From: Candidatus Aminicenantota bacterium
GTDB taxonomy: Bacteria; Acidobacteriota; Aminicenantia; UBA2199
DNA: 35,479 bases
Direction of reading: 5' to 3'
Assembly (NCBI GenBank): GCA_022865785.1
Contig: JALHTJ010000045.1
Span: forward strand, 1-35,479
Shown here: piece by piece, positions 16,305 through 25,573 of the stretch
Layout: every line of letters begins with the position of its first letter
Numbering within the stretch: position 1 is the first letter of the stretch
Translations under genes and position numbers: made by a program
The notes under the pieces: model-generated
Seen by the model: the letters and a program-made list of their open reading frames with translations, nothing else
Told to the model about the DNA's origin: nothing
The model's database searches: none

Positions 16305-16511
16305 ATGAAGAAAGATATTCACCCAAAATATATGGAATGCACTGTTATCTGCGCCTGCGGCACTACTTTTAAAACCCGTTCCACCCTGGCCAAGATCGAA
16401 GTGGAGATCTGTTCATCCTGCCACCCTTTCTTTACCGGCAAGCAGAAATATGTCGATACCGAGGGAAGGATAGAGAAATTCAAGAAGAAGTATGGATACA
16501 AGGAACAGTGA
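16305..16511 (+). CDS. rpmE: 50S ribosomal protein L31, zinc-binding form
   Basis: A 68-residue L31 with the four zinc cysteines (Cys16, Cys18, Cys36, Cys39) in VICACG and [13 protein letters not shown]. This is the C+ form used when zinc is plentiful. The ATG at 16305 has CGGAGG four bases upstream; upstream in-frame starts lie before the promoter. The 3' end overlaps the prfA start by 20 bases. Confidence 0.97.
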   Translation: MKKDIHPKYMECTVICACGTTFKTRSTLAKIEVEICSSCHPFFTGKQKYVDTEGRIEKFKKKYGYKEQ

Positions 16512-17598
16512 AAAGATATTCTCCTATCTTGAAAAGATACATGCCCGCTTTGAACTGATAAGCGCTGAGCTGAGTGTAAGCGAAACCGTCCACCAGCAAA
16601 AAAAATTCCGTGAACTTTCCAAGGAATTGTTCTTGCTCAGGCCCTTGGAAGGGAAGTATCATCAACTAAAAAAACTTCTGCGGCGCCTGCGCGAAGCCGA
16701 GAGCATGCTGACTGCGGCTGACGAAAAGGAAATGACCGATCTGGTTCAGGAAGAACTGACAATTCTCAATCAGGAGAAAGATGTATTGATCAGGGAAGTT
16801 GAGATCCTCATGGTTTCAGACCGCGGCGAAGACAGCCGCAACGCTTTTCTGGAGATCCGCGCCGGTGCCGGTGGCGACGAAGCGTCGCTTTTTGCTGCCG
16901 ATCTGCTGCGCATGTATACGCGGGTAGCGGAAAGAAAAAAATGGCAGGCCGAGATCATTTCCACAACGATTTCAGGCATCGGCGGCATCAAGGAAGTCAT
17001 CCTCTATGTCAAAGGCACGGAAGTGAACAAGTTCCTGAAATTCGAGAGTGGTGTGCACCGCGTGCAGCGTGTGCCGGCGACTGAAGCCAGCGGCCGCATA
17101 CACACCTCAACGGTTACCGTTGCCGTGCTGCCCGAGGTCGAAGACGTGGAAGTGGATTTCAATCCCAAGGATATCCGCATTGACACCTACGCGGCTTCGG
17201 GCCCTGGTGGACAGCACGTGAACAAGACCGAATCGGCCATCCGCGTCACCCATTTTCCGACCGGCATCGTGGTTACCTGCCAGGACGAAAAATCCCAGCA
17301 TAAAAACAAGGATAAGGCCCTTAAGGTCATGAAAGCACGATTGTTCGAACACGAAAAAATCAAGCAAAATGAAAGCATCGCTTCGAGCCGAAAATCCCAG
17401 GTGGGATCGGGCGAGCGCTCGGAAAAGATCCGCACCTACAACTTCCCCCAAAGCCGGGTGACCGACCATCGCGTCGACGGGCGCAATTTCAATATTGGTT
17501 TGATTATCGACGGCGACCTGGATGACCTGGTGGCCGAGTTGAGCGAAAGTCATGTACGCTCCTTGATCGAGCAAAAAATCAAGAGCATTCTGGCCTAG
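16492..17598 (+). CDS. prfA: peptide chain release factor 1
   Basis: A 368-residue class I release factor. The codon-recognition motif is PAT (195-197), which marks RF1 (UAA/UAG) and not RF2 (SPF). The catalytic GGQ is at 239-241 in [15 protein letters not shown], the site methylated by PrmC, whose gene follows. The ATG at 16492 lies within the end of rpmE, so translation is probably coupled. The gene ends with TAG, whose last base begins the prmC GTG. Confidence 0.97.
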   Translation: MDTRNSEKIFSYLEKIHARFELISAELSVSETVHQQKKFRELSKELFLLRPLEGKYHQLKKLLRRLREAESMLTAADEKEMTDLVQEELTILNQEKDVLIREVEILMVSDRGEDSRNAFLEIRAGAGGDEASLFAADLLRMYTRVAERKKWQAEIISTTISGIGGIKEVILYVKGTEVNKFLKFESGVHRVQRVPATEASGRIHTSTVTVAVLPEVEDVEVDFNPKDIRIDTYAASGPGGQHVNKTESAIRVTHFPTGIVVTCQDEKSQHKNKDKALKVMKARLFEHEKIKQNESIASSRKSQVGSGERSEKIRTYNFPQSRVTDHRVDGRNFNIGLIIDGDLDDLVAELSESHVRSLIEQKIKSILA

Positions 17599-18425
17599 TG
17601 CTTTACTCAGAACTTTTTGCCGCTCACCTGAAGCAATTGAAAACCGGGGAATTGTCAAACGCGGTCGAGATTTTAATCGAAAAAGCCTTCGCTATCAGTC
17701 GTACCCAGTTTTGGATAAAAAAAAACCAATCCGTTCGTGATGGGGGCAATTTGCGAAAATTCAGGCGCTATTTCAGGCGCTTGCTCGCCGATGAACCTCT
17801 GGCTTACATTCTAAAGGAAAAGGAATTTTTCGGTGAAAAATTCATGGTTAGTCCAGCTGTTTTGATTCCGCGTCCGGAAACCGAACTGCTGGTTGAAAAA
17901 GCCCTGGACATCATTGGAAAAAAGCCGGCGCGGATTCTGGATATCGGTGCCGGCAGCGGCTGCATTTCCATTGTTTTGGCGTTGAAATCGCGCGTATTGG
18001 TCACGGCTTTGGAAATAAGCCCGCCGGCCCTGGGGGTATTGAAAAAAAACATTGCCCGCTTCGGTCTGCAAAAAAGGATCAAGGCGCTCAAAGCCGATCT
18101 TTTCCCGAAAAAGCCCGAACTTTTTCAGATGATTGTCGCCAATCCCCCCTATCTTTCCAAAAAAGATTGGGATATTTTACCTCCGGGCATCAGGGATTTT
18201 GAACCCAGGGGCGCCCTGATAGCCGGTCCTGCCGGAACCGAAGCGCTGGAGAGGATCATTGCCGGAGCTCCTGGTTATTTGCAGTCCGGCGGGTACCTGC
18301 TGCTCGAAATCGGCCAGGGGCAACTGCGGGCGGTGCGCGTTTTCCTGAAAAGGGCAGGGCTGCGTGAGACGAATTGCATTTGTGATTATGGGGGAATTGC
18401 CAGAGTGATCGCTGCCTGCCTATGA
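17598..18425 (+). CDS. prmC: peptide chain release factor N5-glutamine methyltransferase
   Basis: A 275-residue SAM-dependent methyltransferase that methylates the Gln of the GGQ motif in release factors. The SAM-binding motif I DIGAGSG is at 115-121 and the catalytic NPPY at 182-185; the N-terminal helical domain ends in PLAYILKEKEFFGEKFMVSPAVLIPRPETELLVE-like family text (residues 68-100). It starts at GTG, overlapping the prfA stop by one base, and its own stop overlaps the next gene as ATGA. The order prfA-prmC is conserved widely. Confidence 0.95.
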   Translation: MLYSELFAAHLKQLKTGELSNAVEILIEKAFAISRTQFWIKKNQSVRDGGNLRKFRRYFRRLLADEPLAYILKEKEFFGEKFMVSPAVLIPRPETELLVEKALDIIGKKPARILDIGAGSGCISIVLALKSRVLVTALEISPPALGVLKKNIARFGLQKRIKALKADLFPKKPELFQMIVANPPYLSKKDWDILPPGIRDFEPRGALIAGPAGTEALERIIAGAPGYLQSGGYLLLEIGQGQLRAVRVFLKRAGLRETNCICDYGGIARVIAACL

Positions 18426-19786
18426 AGGTCCTTTTCGTCAATCCCTACATCTACGATTTCAGCGCTTATGACTTGTGGCTGCGTCCGCTCGGGCTGTATT
18501 ACCTGGCGGCGAACGTCCGCAGGTACAGCGATGCCGAAATTTATTGGCTGGATGCTCTGGACCGCTTTCAGGATGGAATGGAAATTCGCAGCCGTGAGGA
18601 CGGCCGCGGCAAGTATCCGCGCGAGTTTGTCGAAAAGCCCGAAATCTATCAGGATGTGCCGCGAAATTATTCCCGTTACGGCATACCTTTGGAACTTTTT
18701 CAAAGCAAAATGGCCGCTTTTCCCGAGATGGATGTGATCCTGGTCACATCGCTGATGACCTATTGGCTGCAAGGACTGCAATTCACTCTGAAATTACTCA
18801 AACAAAGGTTTCCCCGTGCCAAAATAGTACTGGGTGGTATTTTACCCAGCCTGGCGCCAACGGAGACGCAATCTCTCCTGCCGGCCGATCATTATGTCAG
18901 TGGATACGGAGAAAATGCCGTACTGCGCTTTCTGGAAGGTTTGGGAGCAAGGGTGTCGTATACTCCGGTCCTTGCTGACAATATTGAATCCCCTTTGCCT
19001 GCCGTTGACCTGGCCGGAACGCAGAAATATGTCCCCTTGCTGACATCACGCGGCTGCCCCCTTCATTGCAGCTATTGCGCTTCCCGGCTCCTGAATCCAG
19101 TTTTTCTGGAACGACGGCCCCAGGATATTCTATCCGAGATCGAACAGCGGCGGCGGGTTTTTAACAGCCGACATTTCATCATTTTCGACGATGCCCTGCT
19201 GCTAAATAAAAAAAAGCGTTTCCTGCCGGTTTTTTCCCGCTTGGCCAGGGACAAGCAAACCCGATCTCGCTTCCATACACCCAACGGCTTGCATGCCAGT
19301 GAGATCGACCGTGAAAGCGCGCTTGTGTTGCATGCAGCCGGTTTTGCCACTTTGCGCCTGAGTTTCGAGTCGCTGGCGCCCGATATTTTACGGCGAAGTG
19401 ACGGCAAGGTGAATAGGAAACAAATGGAAAATGCGGTCAACTGCCTGGAACGGGCCGGTTATCGTCGCGGTCAGTTGGGCGCCTATCTGCTCTTCGGCTA
19501 TCCGGGACAGACCGTGGAGGATATGGAAAAATCGCTGGCGTTCATCAAGGGACTGGGGTTGGTGCCGCATTTGTCAGTTTTTTCTCCGGTCCCGGGAACT
19601 GTTGATTTTATTGAACTGCAGCAGCGGGGAGTGCTGGCAACGCCGCTCGACCTTCTGGAGACGAACAAGATCTATTTTTTATATCAAAAATCGGGTTTCA
19701 GCCTTGAAGCGATTCTGCAGATCAAGGAAATGGCCGCGACAATTTCCCATGCCAACCTGGAGGCTGCAGAAGGGGATCCTTTATGA
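18422..19786 (+). CDS. B12-binding-type radical SAM protein
   Basis: A 454-residue protein. Residues 1-175 look like a B12-binding Rossmann domain (MKVLFVNPY start, VLGGILPSLAP at 136-146), then a radical SAM core with the cluster motif CPLHCSYC (Cys212, Cys216, Cys219), RLSFESL and GAYLLFGYPGQTVEDM. The chemistry and substrate are unknown. The family includes tRNA, lipid and natural-product methylases. It overlaps prmC by 4 bases (ATGA), which suggests a job in the same operon, possibly modification of a translation component; that is inference. The N-terminal domain lacks a clear DxHxxG cobalamin ligand, so B12 may not be bound. Confidence 0.85.
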   Translation: MKVLFVNPYIYDFSAYDLWLRPLGLYYLAANVRRYSDAEIYWLDALDRFQDGMEIRSREDGRGKYPREFVEKPEIYQDVPRNYSRYGIPLELFQSKMAAFPEMDVILVTSLMTYWLQGLQFTLKLLKQRFPRAKIVLGGILPSLAPTETQSLLPADHYVSGYGENAVLRFLEGLGARVSYTPVLADNIESPLPAVDLAGTQKYVPLLTSRGCPLHCSYCASRLLNPVFLERRPQDILSEIEQRRRVFNSRHFIIFDDALLLNKKKRFLPVFSRLARDKQTRSRFHTPNGLHASEIDRESALVLHAAGFATLRLSFESLAPDILRRSDGKVNRKQMENAVNCLERAGYRRGQLGAYLLFGYPGQTVEDMEKSLAFIKGLGLVPHLSVFSPVPGTVDFIELQQRGVLATPLDLLETNKIYFLYQKSGFSLEAILQIKEMAATISHANLEAAEGDPL

Positions 19787-19795
19787 ACAGGTGAC

Positions 19796-20899
19796 TCAGG
19801 GAGTTTGCGGGATTTTCTTTTTTCTTTTACGCAAAACCCAGCCGGGGATGTTTTTTTGGCGCTGGCGAGCCACGGCCAGGGCATGGCGGGGAACATCTTC
19901 GGTGATGGTGGAGCCAGCTCCGATGTAACTGTCGCTGTGGATTGCAAGTGGGGCCACCAGTTCGGTGCCCGAGCCGATAAATACGTTGTCGCCGATTTGC
20001 GTGGGATTCTTTTTTTCGCCGTCGTAGTTGCAAGTTATGGTGCCGGCACCGATATTGACTTTCCTGCCGATCCGGGCGTCGCCGATATAGGTCAAGTGCA
20101 TGGCCTTTGATCCACGGCCCATGACGCTTTTTTTCATTTCCACGAAATTTCCGATCTTCGCTCCTTTTTTTATCTGCACACCGTTGCGCAGGTGGCAATA
20201 GGGGCCGAGTTGCACGTCTGCTTCAACAAGGGAATCGCGGATGACCGATCCGGGCAAGATGACGCAGCCGTCCCCGATGCGGGAATTTTCGATATAGCTA
20301 TTGGCGCAGATTGTTACATTTTTGCCGATCCGGCAATCGCCTTTTATAGTGACCCCGGAACCGATCACGGAGTTCCTGCCGATGGGCATGAGCCCTTCCA
20401 GGTAAAAATTGCCGTAGTTTTCGAAACAGACTCCCCGCTTCTGCAGTTGGTAAATTTGCCAGGCTATCAGAGCGGCTTCTATTTTTTGCGGTTCTTGCAG
20501 CGGATTGCAAAAAGTGACGGGATTCTTGAATTCCAGGCATTCGGCCCGGGGTTTTGCGCGCAGCGCTTTGATCAGGCCTGGTTCAAGGACAAGGCCCTCT
20601 TTTTTGAAATAAGATCGGCTGACTATGAAAAAGGGCTTACCCGTAGGGGTGAACGGTCCGGCAGAGGTTTGGCTGTTGAGTTTCAGCCAGCGGCGCAGTT
20701 CCTGGCCGGATTGTTCGTTGAAAATGGGAAAAACTGCCGTATCAAATACAAAAAGAAGGTCAAAATCCGCTCTGGCTTTGGGCAGGGTCAAAAAGCGGCA
20801 AAACGGAAAAAAAACGGTTAGCCAGAAGCGCAGGTCCCGACCGCGGCAAGCGAAACGATCGCTGGCTGATTGGCTGCAATCGGCAACGGCCGCGATCAT
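19796..20899 (-). CDS. GlmU-like left-handed beta-helix acetyltransferase with atypical N-terminus
   Basis: A 367-residue protein. Residues about 162-350 align closely with the acetyltransferase half of GlmU, which makes N-acetylglucosamine-1-phosphate for cell wall and LPS: Arg238, the catalytic His268 and Tyr271 in [25 protein letters not shown] (282-294), and LVAPLAI. Residues 1-135 do not show the uridylyltransferase signature (LAAGxGTRMxSxxPK) and are also too short (normally about 230). The enzyme is thus probably acetyltransferase only, with the uridylyl step encoded elsewhere. The start at 20899 is fixed by ATGA overlap with the upstream TPR gene. Confidence 0.82.
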   Translation of the reverse strand: MIAAVADCSQSASDRFACRGRDLRFWLTVFFPFCRFLTLPKARADFDLLFVFDTAVFPIFNEQSGQELRRWLKLNSQTSAGPFTPTGKPFFIVSRSYFKKEGLVLEPGLIKALRAKPRAECLEFKNPVTFCNPLQEPQKIEAALIAWQIYQLQKRGVCFENYGNFYLEGLMPIGRNSVIGSGVTIKGDCRIGKNVTICANSYIENSRIGDGCVILPGSVIRDSLVEADVQLGPYCHLRNGVQIKKGAKIGNFVEMKKSVMGRGSKAMHLTYIGDARIGRKVNIGAGTITCNYDGEKKNPTQIGDNVFIGSGTELVAPLAIHSDSYIGAGSTITEDVPRHALAVARQRQKNIPGWVLRKRKKKIPQTP

Positions 20900-21405
20900 T
20901 CGACGAGGTTCAGGAAATCCTGGTCCTGCAAAAGGGGCTCGAAATCGGGTTCATTGTAAACGATGACTTTGTAGTGTTCGTCTTTTTTCAGGCATTTCCC
21001 CACGTAACGCAGGGTACTGGCCGTATCTTCTTTTTTCAGGTAGGCGGCAGCCATAAGGAAGTAGAGGAATGCGTCCCGGTAATTATCTTTTTCAGCTTGA
21101 GCAAAAAATTCCAGGGCTTTGTCGATATCGCCTGCGTTCAACTGGTAAACGCCTTCCCAAACATAATCCTGAGCGCTTTCCAGCTTAACGGTTTTGGGAT
21201 GGGTCTGGGCACCGGCCATGCTCTGGTACACTTTTGCCCGGGCCTGGATCTCCAGAATGCTGTAAAATTCAGAATCCTTGTAGGTTTCAGTGATTTTTTT
21301 AAAGGCCTCACCGGCCTTGCCGAAGCTTTTTTTATGAAATAACTGCAGCGCCTTTTCGTACTCTACGGTGATGGCTTGCAATTCTTTCTCTTCTTTGAGT
21401 TTCAT
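20896..21405 (-). CDS. TPR-like protein
   Basis: A 169-residue, mostly helical cytoplasmic protein with no signal peptide. It has tetratricopeptide-like helix pairs: [23 protein letters not shown] (about 16-39), [23 protein letters not shown] (about 82-104) and [30 protein letters not shown] (about 110-139). It ends [20 protein letters not shown], a text often seen at the end of TPR proteins in acidobacterial genomes. TPRs mediate protein contact. The ATG at 21405 is about 11 bases after GGAGG; the TTG at 21423 lies at the predicted transcription start. It is coupled to the GlmU-like gene. Confidence 0.78.
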   Translation of the reverse strand: MKLKEEKELQAITVEYEKALQLFHKKSFGKAGEAFKKITETYKDSEFYSILEIQARAKVYQSMAGAQTHPKTVKLESAQDYVWEGVYQLNAGDIDKALEFFAQAEKDNYRDAFLYFLMAAAYLKKEDTASTLRYVGKCLKKDEHYKVIVYNEPDFEPLLQDQDFLNLVE

Positions 21406-21429
21406 GGTTTTTAAAACCTCCAAAGACCT

Positions 21430-21458
21430 ATTCTACATCTTTTGGGAACATTTTTCAA
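21430..21458 (-). promoter_or_regulatory. promoter of the TPR / GlmU-like operon
   Basis: Minus strand: -35 TTGAAA (21453-21458), 17-base spacer, -10 TAGAAT (21430-21435). The transcript would start near 21423. Confidence 0.65.
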
Positions 21459-21540
21459 CTGGGGCCGGGAAAGCTGTAAAAATTTAAATCAATATCAGAA
21501 AAAATCTTTTTTTTAAAATATAAAATTTTGACTGAAAAAG

Positions 21541-21963
21541 TTAATTGCCGGACTTGTAGCGCTCCGGGATCACCCCCAGGACTTCAATGCCCGCGCCTTT
21601 GGCGATGTCGATGATATGCAGCACGTCTTTATAGTAGAGACCTTCATCGGCGCGGATAAAAATGGTTTTGTCGGTGCGGGTCTGGTACAAGTCGCGCAAG
21701 GTGTTTTCCAGCAAATTGAAGTCAACCGTGTCCTGGTTGATTTTGATTGTCTGGTCGCTTTCCAGGGTCAATACGATGGCGCTGCTGCCCCGCGGGCCGC
21801 TGCCTTCTTCCGCCTGCTGGGTTTCGGGGAGTTTGACATCGATTCCCTTCTGCATGACCGGCGTAATGACCATGAAAATGATCAGCAAGACAAGCAGGAT
21901 ATCACAAAGGGGAACAACGTTGGGTTCGGATTTTTGATGGCTGGAACCTATGTCAACACTCAT
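21541..21963 (-). CDS. exbD: ExbD/TolR family proton-channel protein
   Basis: A 140-residue inner-membrane protein with one N-terminal helix (about 18-36) reading PLCDILLVLLIIFMVITPV. Asp21 is the conserved proton-pathway aspartate. The periplasmic domain (about 40-140) follows, with IFIRADEGLYYKDVLHIIDIAKGAG. ExbD works with ExbB to power TonB, so it may serve the TonB-dependent receptor at 11202-13385. No exbB or tonB is adjacent, which is unusual. The ATG at 21963 has GAGGAGG upstream. Confidence 0.9.
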   Translation of the reverse strand: MSVDIGSSHQKSEPNVVPLCDILLVLLIIFMVITPVMQKGIDVKLPETQQAEEGSGPRGSSAIVLTLESDQTIKINQDTVDFNLLENTLRDLYQTRTDKTIFIRADEGLYYKDVLHIIDIAKGAGIEVLGVIPERYKSGN

Positions 21964-21988
21964 AACGGACCTCCTCGATGAAAAGTGT

Positions 21989-22017
21989 AATTTACCAGAG
22001 AAAATAAATAATGTCAA
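21989..22017 (-). promoter_or_regulatory. promoter of exbD
   Basis: Minus strand: -35 TTGACA (22012-22017), 17-base spacer, -10 TAAATT (21989-21994), about 25 bases before the start codon. Confidence 0.7.
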
Positions 22018-22072
22018 GTATCCCTGCTAAAAAATTAATATGAATGGGCGCTGTGAGGTTTTGCGGGTAAAT

Positions 22073-22100
22073 TTGAAATTTTGTTTTTTTTGTATATAGT
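22073..22100 (+). promoter_or_regulatory. promoter of the acyl-CoA synthetase gene (leaderless)
   Basis: -35 TTGAAA (22073-22078), 16-base spacer, -10 TATAGT (22095-22100). Only six bases separate the -10 box from the ATG at 22107, and no ribosome site can fit between. Confidence 0.65.
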
Positions 22101-22106
22101 ATTGGC

Positions 22107-23801
22107 ATGGCGCGAAACATTATTTTAAAGGAAAATACCATCAATTGTCTGCTGGAGACCAGCGTCGAGAAGTTCGGCGCCTGTCCGGCCCTGAGCATGG
22201 CCCTGGAGCCGCCCCTGACCTATAACGATCTTTTCAGGTCGGTCAGCGCTATGGCGGCCATGCTGAAGAAACAAGATGTGAGCAAGGGGGATAAAATAGC
22301 CATTTTGGGTGAAAATTCTCCCAATTGGGGCATTGCCTGCCTGGCTTCCATGCGTATCGGGGCCATCGTGGTGCCTATATTGCCTGATTTCCCCGAAAGT
22401 GATATCCACCACATCATAAATGACTCGGAAGCCAAGATCCTGTTTACCACCCAGAAACAGATGGAAAAAGTGCTGGGAATCCAAGATCACAAGCTGCAGA
22501 CCGTGATCACCCTCGATGACTTCAGTGCCGAAACCGACGTTTTGTCCATTGAACCCATTTCCCAATTCATAGAAAAAGCTCGGAGTTTTTTCCGCCAGAT
22601 CCCGGATCGCATGGGTTTAAAGTCCACGGCGGTCAATGAGGACGATGTCGCCTCCATCATTTACACTTCGGGGACATCGGGGCATTCCAAAGCGGTCATG
22701 CTCACCCATAAAAACTTCATCACTAATGTGCTGACCACTTCCAACCATGTGCTGGAAATTCATCCCGAATGGACTTTCCTTTCCATTTTGCCCCTTTCCC
22801 ACACCTATGAATTCACTTTGGGATTCCTGTTTCCGTTGCTGAACGGAGCGCGGATCGTTTATGTCGGGAAAACACCGACGCCGAGCGTGCTGGAGAAGAT
22901 CTGCAAAGTGGAAAAACCACAGGTCATTCCGGCCGTGCCCCTGATCATGGAGAAGATCTACAAAAAAAAGGTTCTGGCCGCTTTCGAAAAGAAATTCGTT
23001 CTCAAGCTCATTTCCAAAGTTCCGGGAGTAAAAATAAAAATTTATCGAAAGATCCGGGACAAACTGGTCGAGTTTTTCGGCGGCCAGCTTGAAATCATGG
23101 CCATAGGCGGTGCGGCCATCAACCGCGAAGCCGAGACTTTTCTAAAAAAATCGGGATTCCCCTACCTGATCGGCTATGGTTTAACCGAATCGGCGCCGCT
23201 GCTGGCCGGTGGTCCCCAGGGTGACGAGACCATTGCCGTGGGCTCAACCGGTAAGCCCATCCCGGGCGTAGAGATCAAGATCGTGGATCCCGATCCGCGG
23301 ACCGGTATCGGGGAAATTCATGCCCGCGGCGCCAATATCATGAAGGGGTATTACAAGAATCCCCAGGCCACCAGGGAGACTGTGGATGCCGAAGGTTGGC
23401 TTCATACCGGCGACCTGGGCCATTTCGACAAATTTAACAACCTGTACATCAGTGGTCGTTCCAAGAACATGATCCTGATGGCCAATGGCGAGAATATCTA
23501 TCCCGAAGCCATTGAGGACAAGATCAATTCCTGCATGCATGTGGCTGAATCCCTGGTGATCGAAGATAACGGCCGCCTGGAGGCCTGGGTCTACCTGGAT
23601 TATGACCTGATTGACGAGGAAACCAAAAGCAGGAGCCAGCAGCAGAAACTGGAATACATCGACGAGTTGCTGTTGCGGTTAAAAGATACCATCAACCCCC
23701 AGCTTTCCTCATTTGCGCAGCTCACGCGCTTTGTCGAACACAAGGAGCCGTTCCAGAAAACCGCCACCAGCAAGATCAAACGCTATTTGTATCAGCATTG
23801 A
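22107..23801 (+). CDS. long-chain acyl-CoA synthetase (AMP-binding)
   Basis: A 564-residue ANL-superfamily ligase that activates a fatty acid to acyl-AMP and then acyl-CoA. The AMP-binding P-loop YTSGTSGHSKAVMLTHKN begins at residue 186; GYGLTESAPLL, the TGD of EGWLHTGDLGHFD, and the C-terminal lysine text KTATSKIKRYL are all present, so both adenylation and thioesterification residues seem intact. It is FadD-like, but chain length cannot be told. The ATG at 22107 lies six bases after a -10 box with no ribosome site, predicting a leaderless mRNA. Confidence 0.92.
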   Translation: MARNIILKENTINCLLETSVEKFGACPALSMALEPPLTYNDLFRSVSAMAAMLKKQDVSKGDKIAILGENSPNWGIACLASMRIGAIVVPILPDFPESDIHHIINDSEAKILFTTQKQMEKVLGIQDHKLQTVITLDDFSAETDVLSIEPISQFIEKARSFFRQIPDRMGLKSTAVNEDDVASIIYTSGTSGHSKAVMLTHKNFITNVLTTSNHVLEIHPEWTFLSILPLSHTYEFTLGFLFPLLNGARIVYVGKTPTPSVLEKICKVEKPQVIPAVPLIMEKIYKKKVLAAFEKKFVLKLISKVPGVKIKIYRKIRDKLVEFFGGQLEIMAIGGAAINREAETFLKKSGFPYLIGYGLTESAPLLAGGPQGDETIAVGSTGKPIPGVEIKIVDPDPRTGIGEIHARGANIMKGYYKNPQATRETVDAEGWLHTGDLGHFDKFNNLYISGRSKNMILMANGENIYPEAIEDKINSCMHVAESLVIEDNGRLEAWVYLDYDLIDEETKSRSQQQKLEYIDELLLRLKDTINPQLSSFAQLTRFVEHKEPFQKTATSKIKRYLYQH

Positions 23802-23825
23802 AATTTTAAAATTGATTAGGTTGCA

Positions 23826-23847
23826 AGGGCTTGATTAATCAAACCCC
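23826..23847. terminator. palindrome between converging genes
   Basis: TTGATTAATCAA (23831-23842) is a perfect palindrome, extended by GGG (23827-23829) and CCC (23844-23846) with one mismatch. It lies 25 bases after the acyl-CoA synthetase stop and may be a weak terminator shared with the opposite gene. Confidence 0.35.
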
Positions 23848-23869
23848 TACACATCGTCCGCATTGTGTT

Positions 23870-24436
23870 TTATTTTTTGATCCTGATGCTCAGCTTGCCG
23901 TTCTGAACGGCTATACTGACCTTTGCTTCGACCAGGTTATGGGTCAGCATTTTGGCTTTCATGCTGTCTATGATATTGTCTTTTTCCCGGTTTGTTTTGC
24001 CGCTGACGGGCAGTAGTTCCATGTAAACTTCATATAAGCGCTCAAAACTGTCTTCGTCGTTCAAGTTCAGGGAAATTTCCCGATGCCCTTTATCGCGCTT
24101 GGGTGGAGGTATTGTCTGGAAGGCCTTTTTCTTCTGGATTACATTGGTTCCGGATTCCAATTCATTGAGTTTCTTGAGCCACAGGTTGTTGTAGAGACTG
24201 AATCGGGAAGCAAGGTTCTGGATGATCATGTCCATCTTGGCGGTCTTGGCGCCGCCGTAAATCAGCTTCCTTACCGCCTTTTCAATGTATTCGCGCTCCT
24301 TTTCAGGCGGCATTTTCAATTCGCCGGAGAAAAAAAGGATGTATTTGGATTTCAGTTCATCGATCTTTCTTTCCAGATCGGCTATTTGTTTTTCAGTGGT
24401 GGTCGAGGTCGGGTTCAGGTGGTCGTCAAACGGCAT
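23870..24436 (-). CDS. MXAN_5187 C-terminal-like protein
   Basis: A 188-residue cytoplasmic protein of unknown function. The N-terminal half is helical (IADLERKIDELKSKYILFFSGE...PPEKEREYIEKAVRKL, residues 18-59), then FSLYNNLWLKKLNELESGTN, a layout I recall from the MXAN_5187 C-terminal domain family of myxobacteria and relatives (Y-x-F-G...P, then F-x-x-RYN-x-Y-x-x-W-x-R-x-x-x-x-E-x-G). That match is from memory and needs a profile search. It lies 62 bases downstream of buk on the same strand and may be co-transcribed. A GGGG-type site precedes the ATG. Confidence 0.65.
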   Translation of the reverse strand: MPFDDHLNPTSTTTEKQIADLERKIDELKSKYILFFSGELKMPPEKEREYIEKAVRKLIYGGAKTAKMDMIIQNLASRFSLYNNLWLKKLNELESGTNVIQKKKAFQTIPPPKRDKGHREISLNLNDEDSFERLYEVYMELLPVSGKTNREKDNIIDSMKAKMLTHNLVEAKVSIAVQNGKLSIRIKK

Positions 24437-24498
24437 GCTTTCCCCTTTTCTGTTTTCAGTATTATTTGCAACCTTGTTTTTTTCTTCATTGCCATGGT

Positions 24499-25566
24499 TT
24501 AATATTTTTGGGCCGGCTCTTCCCCGCTCAGCACTCGTGCTACGCCTTCGGCCAGGGCTTGCATTTCGTCTTCGCCAGCATACACATGCACCGGGGCGAT
24601 GAATTGGACGCGTTTGCGGATCAGTTCGCTAAAAAATTCATTGAAAGCGATGCCGCCGGTGATAAGGATGGCGTCAATCCGGCCGTCCACCACGGTGGCC
24701 AGCGCTCCTGTTTCCTTGGCCACCTGGTAAGCCATGGCCTGGACAACTTCCACGGTTCGCGCTTCTCCTTCCAGGTACTTGTCCTTTATTTTCAGAAAAT
24801 CCTTGGAGCCGAGATAGGCGAAGAGGCCGCCGCTGCCGAAAACCATTTTTTCAAATTCCTTGTATTTCAGGTTCTGGTCGCATATGTGCCGCGCCACTTG
24901 CAGGATGGGCAAGCTGCCGCTGCGGTCGGCCGAAAATGCCCCTTCTTCTGAAGGATTGACAGCGTCGATCATGCGTCCGTTCTTGTGCAGGGAGAGGGAA
25001 TTACCCGTGCCCAAATGGATGACCAGCAGCGTGACCTGCTGGTAAGTCAATCCTTTTTCCCGGCAAAAGCGCTTGGCCACGGCCTTCATATTCAGGGCGT
25101 GGGTGAGCATTACCCGGCGGAACAGGGGGTGGCCGGAATAACGGGCCAATGGTTCGGCTTCATCCACGGAAACCGGGTCCACGATGTAGCAGGTGATCCC
25201 GAGTTTGGCGGATAGTGAATAGCCGATCTGGGCTGCCAGGTTGGAGGAATGCGATCCCTGGCGGGCCTCTACGAGATCATCGACCATCTCCTGGCTGACG
25301 ACATAGGTGCCGCTGGCCAGGGGCTTGAGCAGCCCGCCCCGGGCAGCCACCACGCGGAGTTCAGCCGGGTCGACGCCTTTTTTCTTGAGGAACTCCCTGA
25401 TCAGATTTTCACGGAAATCCTTTTGGGCATTGATGTCGGGGAAGCGGGACAATTCTTCGTCCGTGTGCTTGATGGACTCGACGCAAAGCGGAGTCAATCC
25501 CTTGTAGACCGCTACCTTGGTGGATGTGTTGCCGGGGTTGATGACCAGGATCAGTTCTTGGGACAT
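24499..25566 (-). CDS. buk: butyrate kinase
   Basis: A 355-residue ASKHA-fold acyl kinase, normal length for Buk, converting butyryl-phosphate + ADP to butyrate + ATP (or the reverse). The phosphate-1 loop is NPGNTSTKVAVY (10-21) and the phosphate-2 region VIHLGTGNSLSLH; YVVSQEMVDDL, EGAFSADRSGSLP and DAILITGGIAFNEFF are characteristic of butyrate or branched-chain fatty acid kinase rather than of acetate kinase. No phosphotransbutyrylase gene is adjacent. It lies 7 bases after mtnP, in the same operon. Confidence 0.93.
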   Translation of the reverse strand: MSQELILVINPGNTSTKVAVYKGLTPLCVESIKHTDEELSRFPDINAQKDFRENLIREFLKKKGVDPAELRVVAARGGLLKPLASGTYVVSQEMVDDLVEARQGSHSSNLAAQIGYSLSAKLGITCYIVDPVSVDEAEPLARYSGHPLFRRVMLTHALNMKAVAKRFCREKGLTYQQVTLLVIHLGTGNSLSLHKNGRMIDAVNPSEEGAFSADRSGSLPILQVARHICDQNLKYKEFEKMVFGSGGLFAYLGSKDFLKIKDKYLEGEARTVEVVQAMAYQVAKETGALATVVDGRIDAILITGGIAFNEFFSELIRKRVQFIAPVHVYAGEDEMQALAEGVARVLSGEEPAQKY

Positions 25567-25573
25567 GGGTTCC

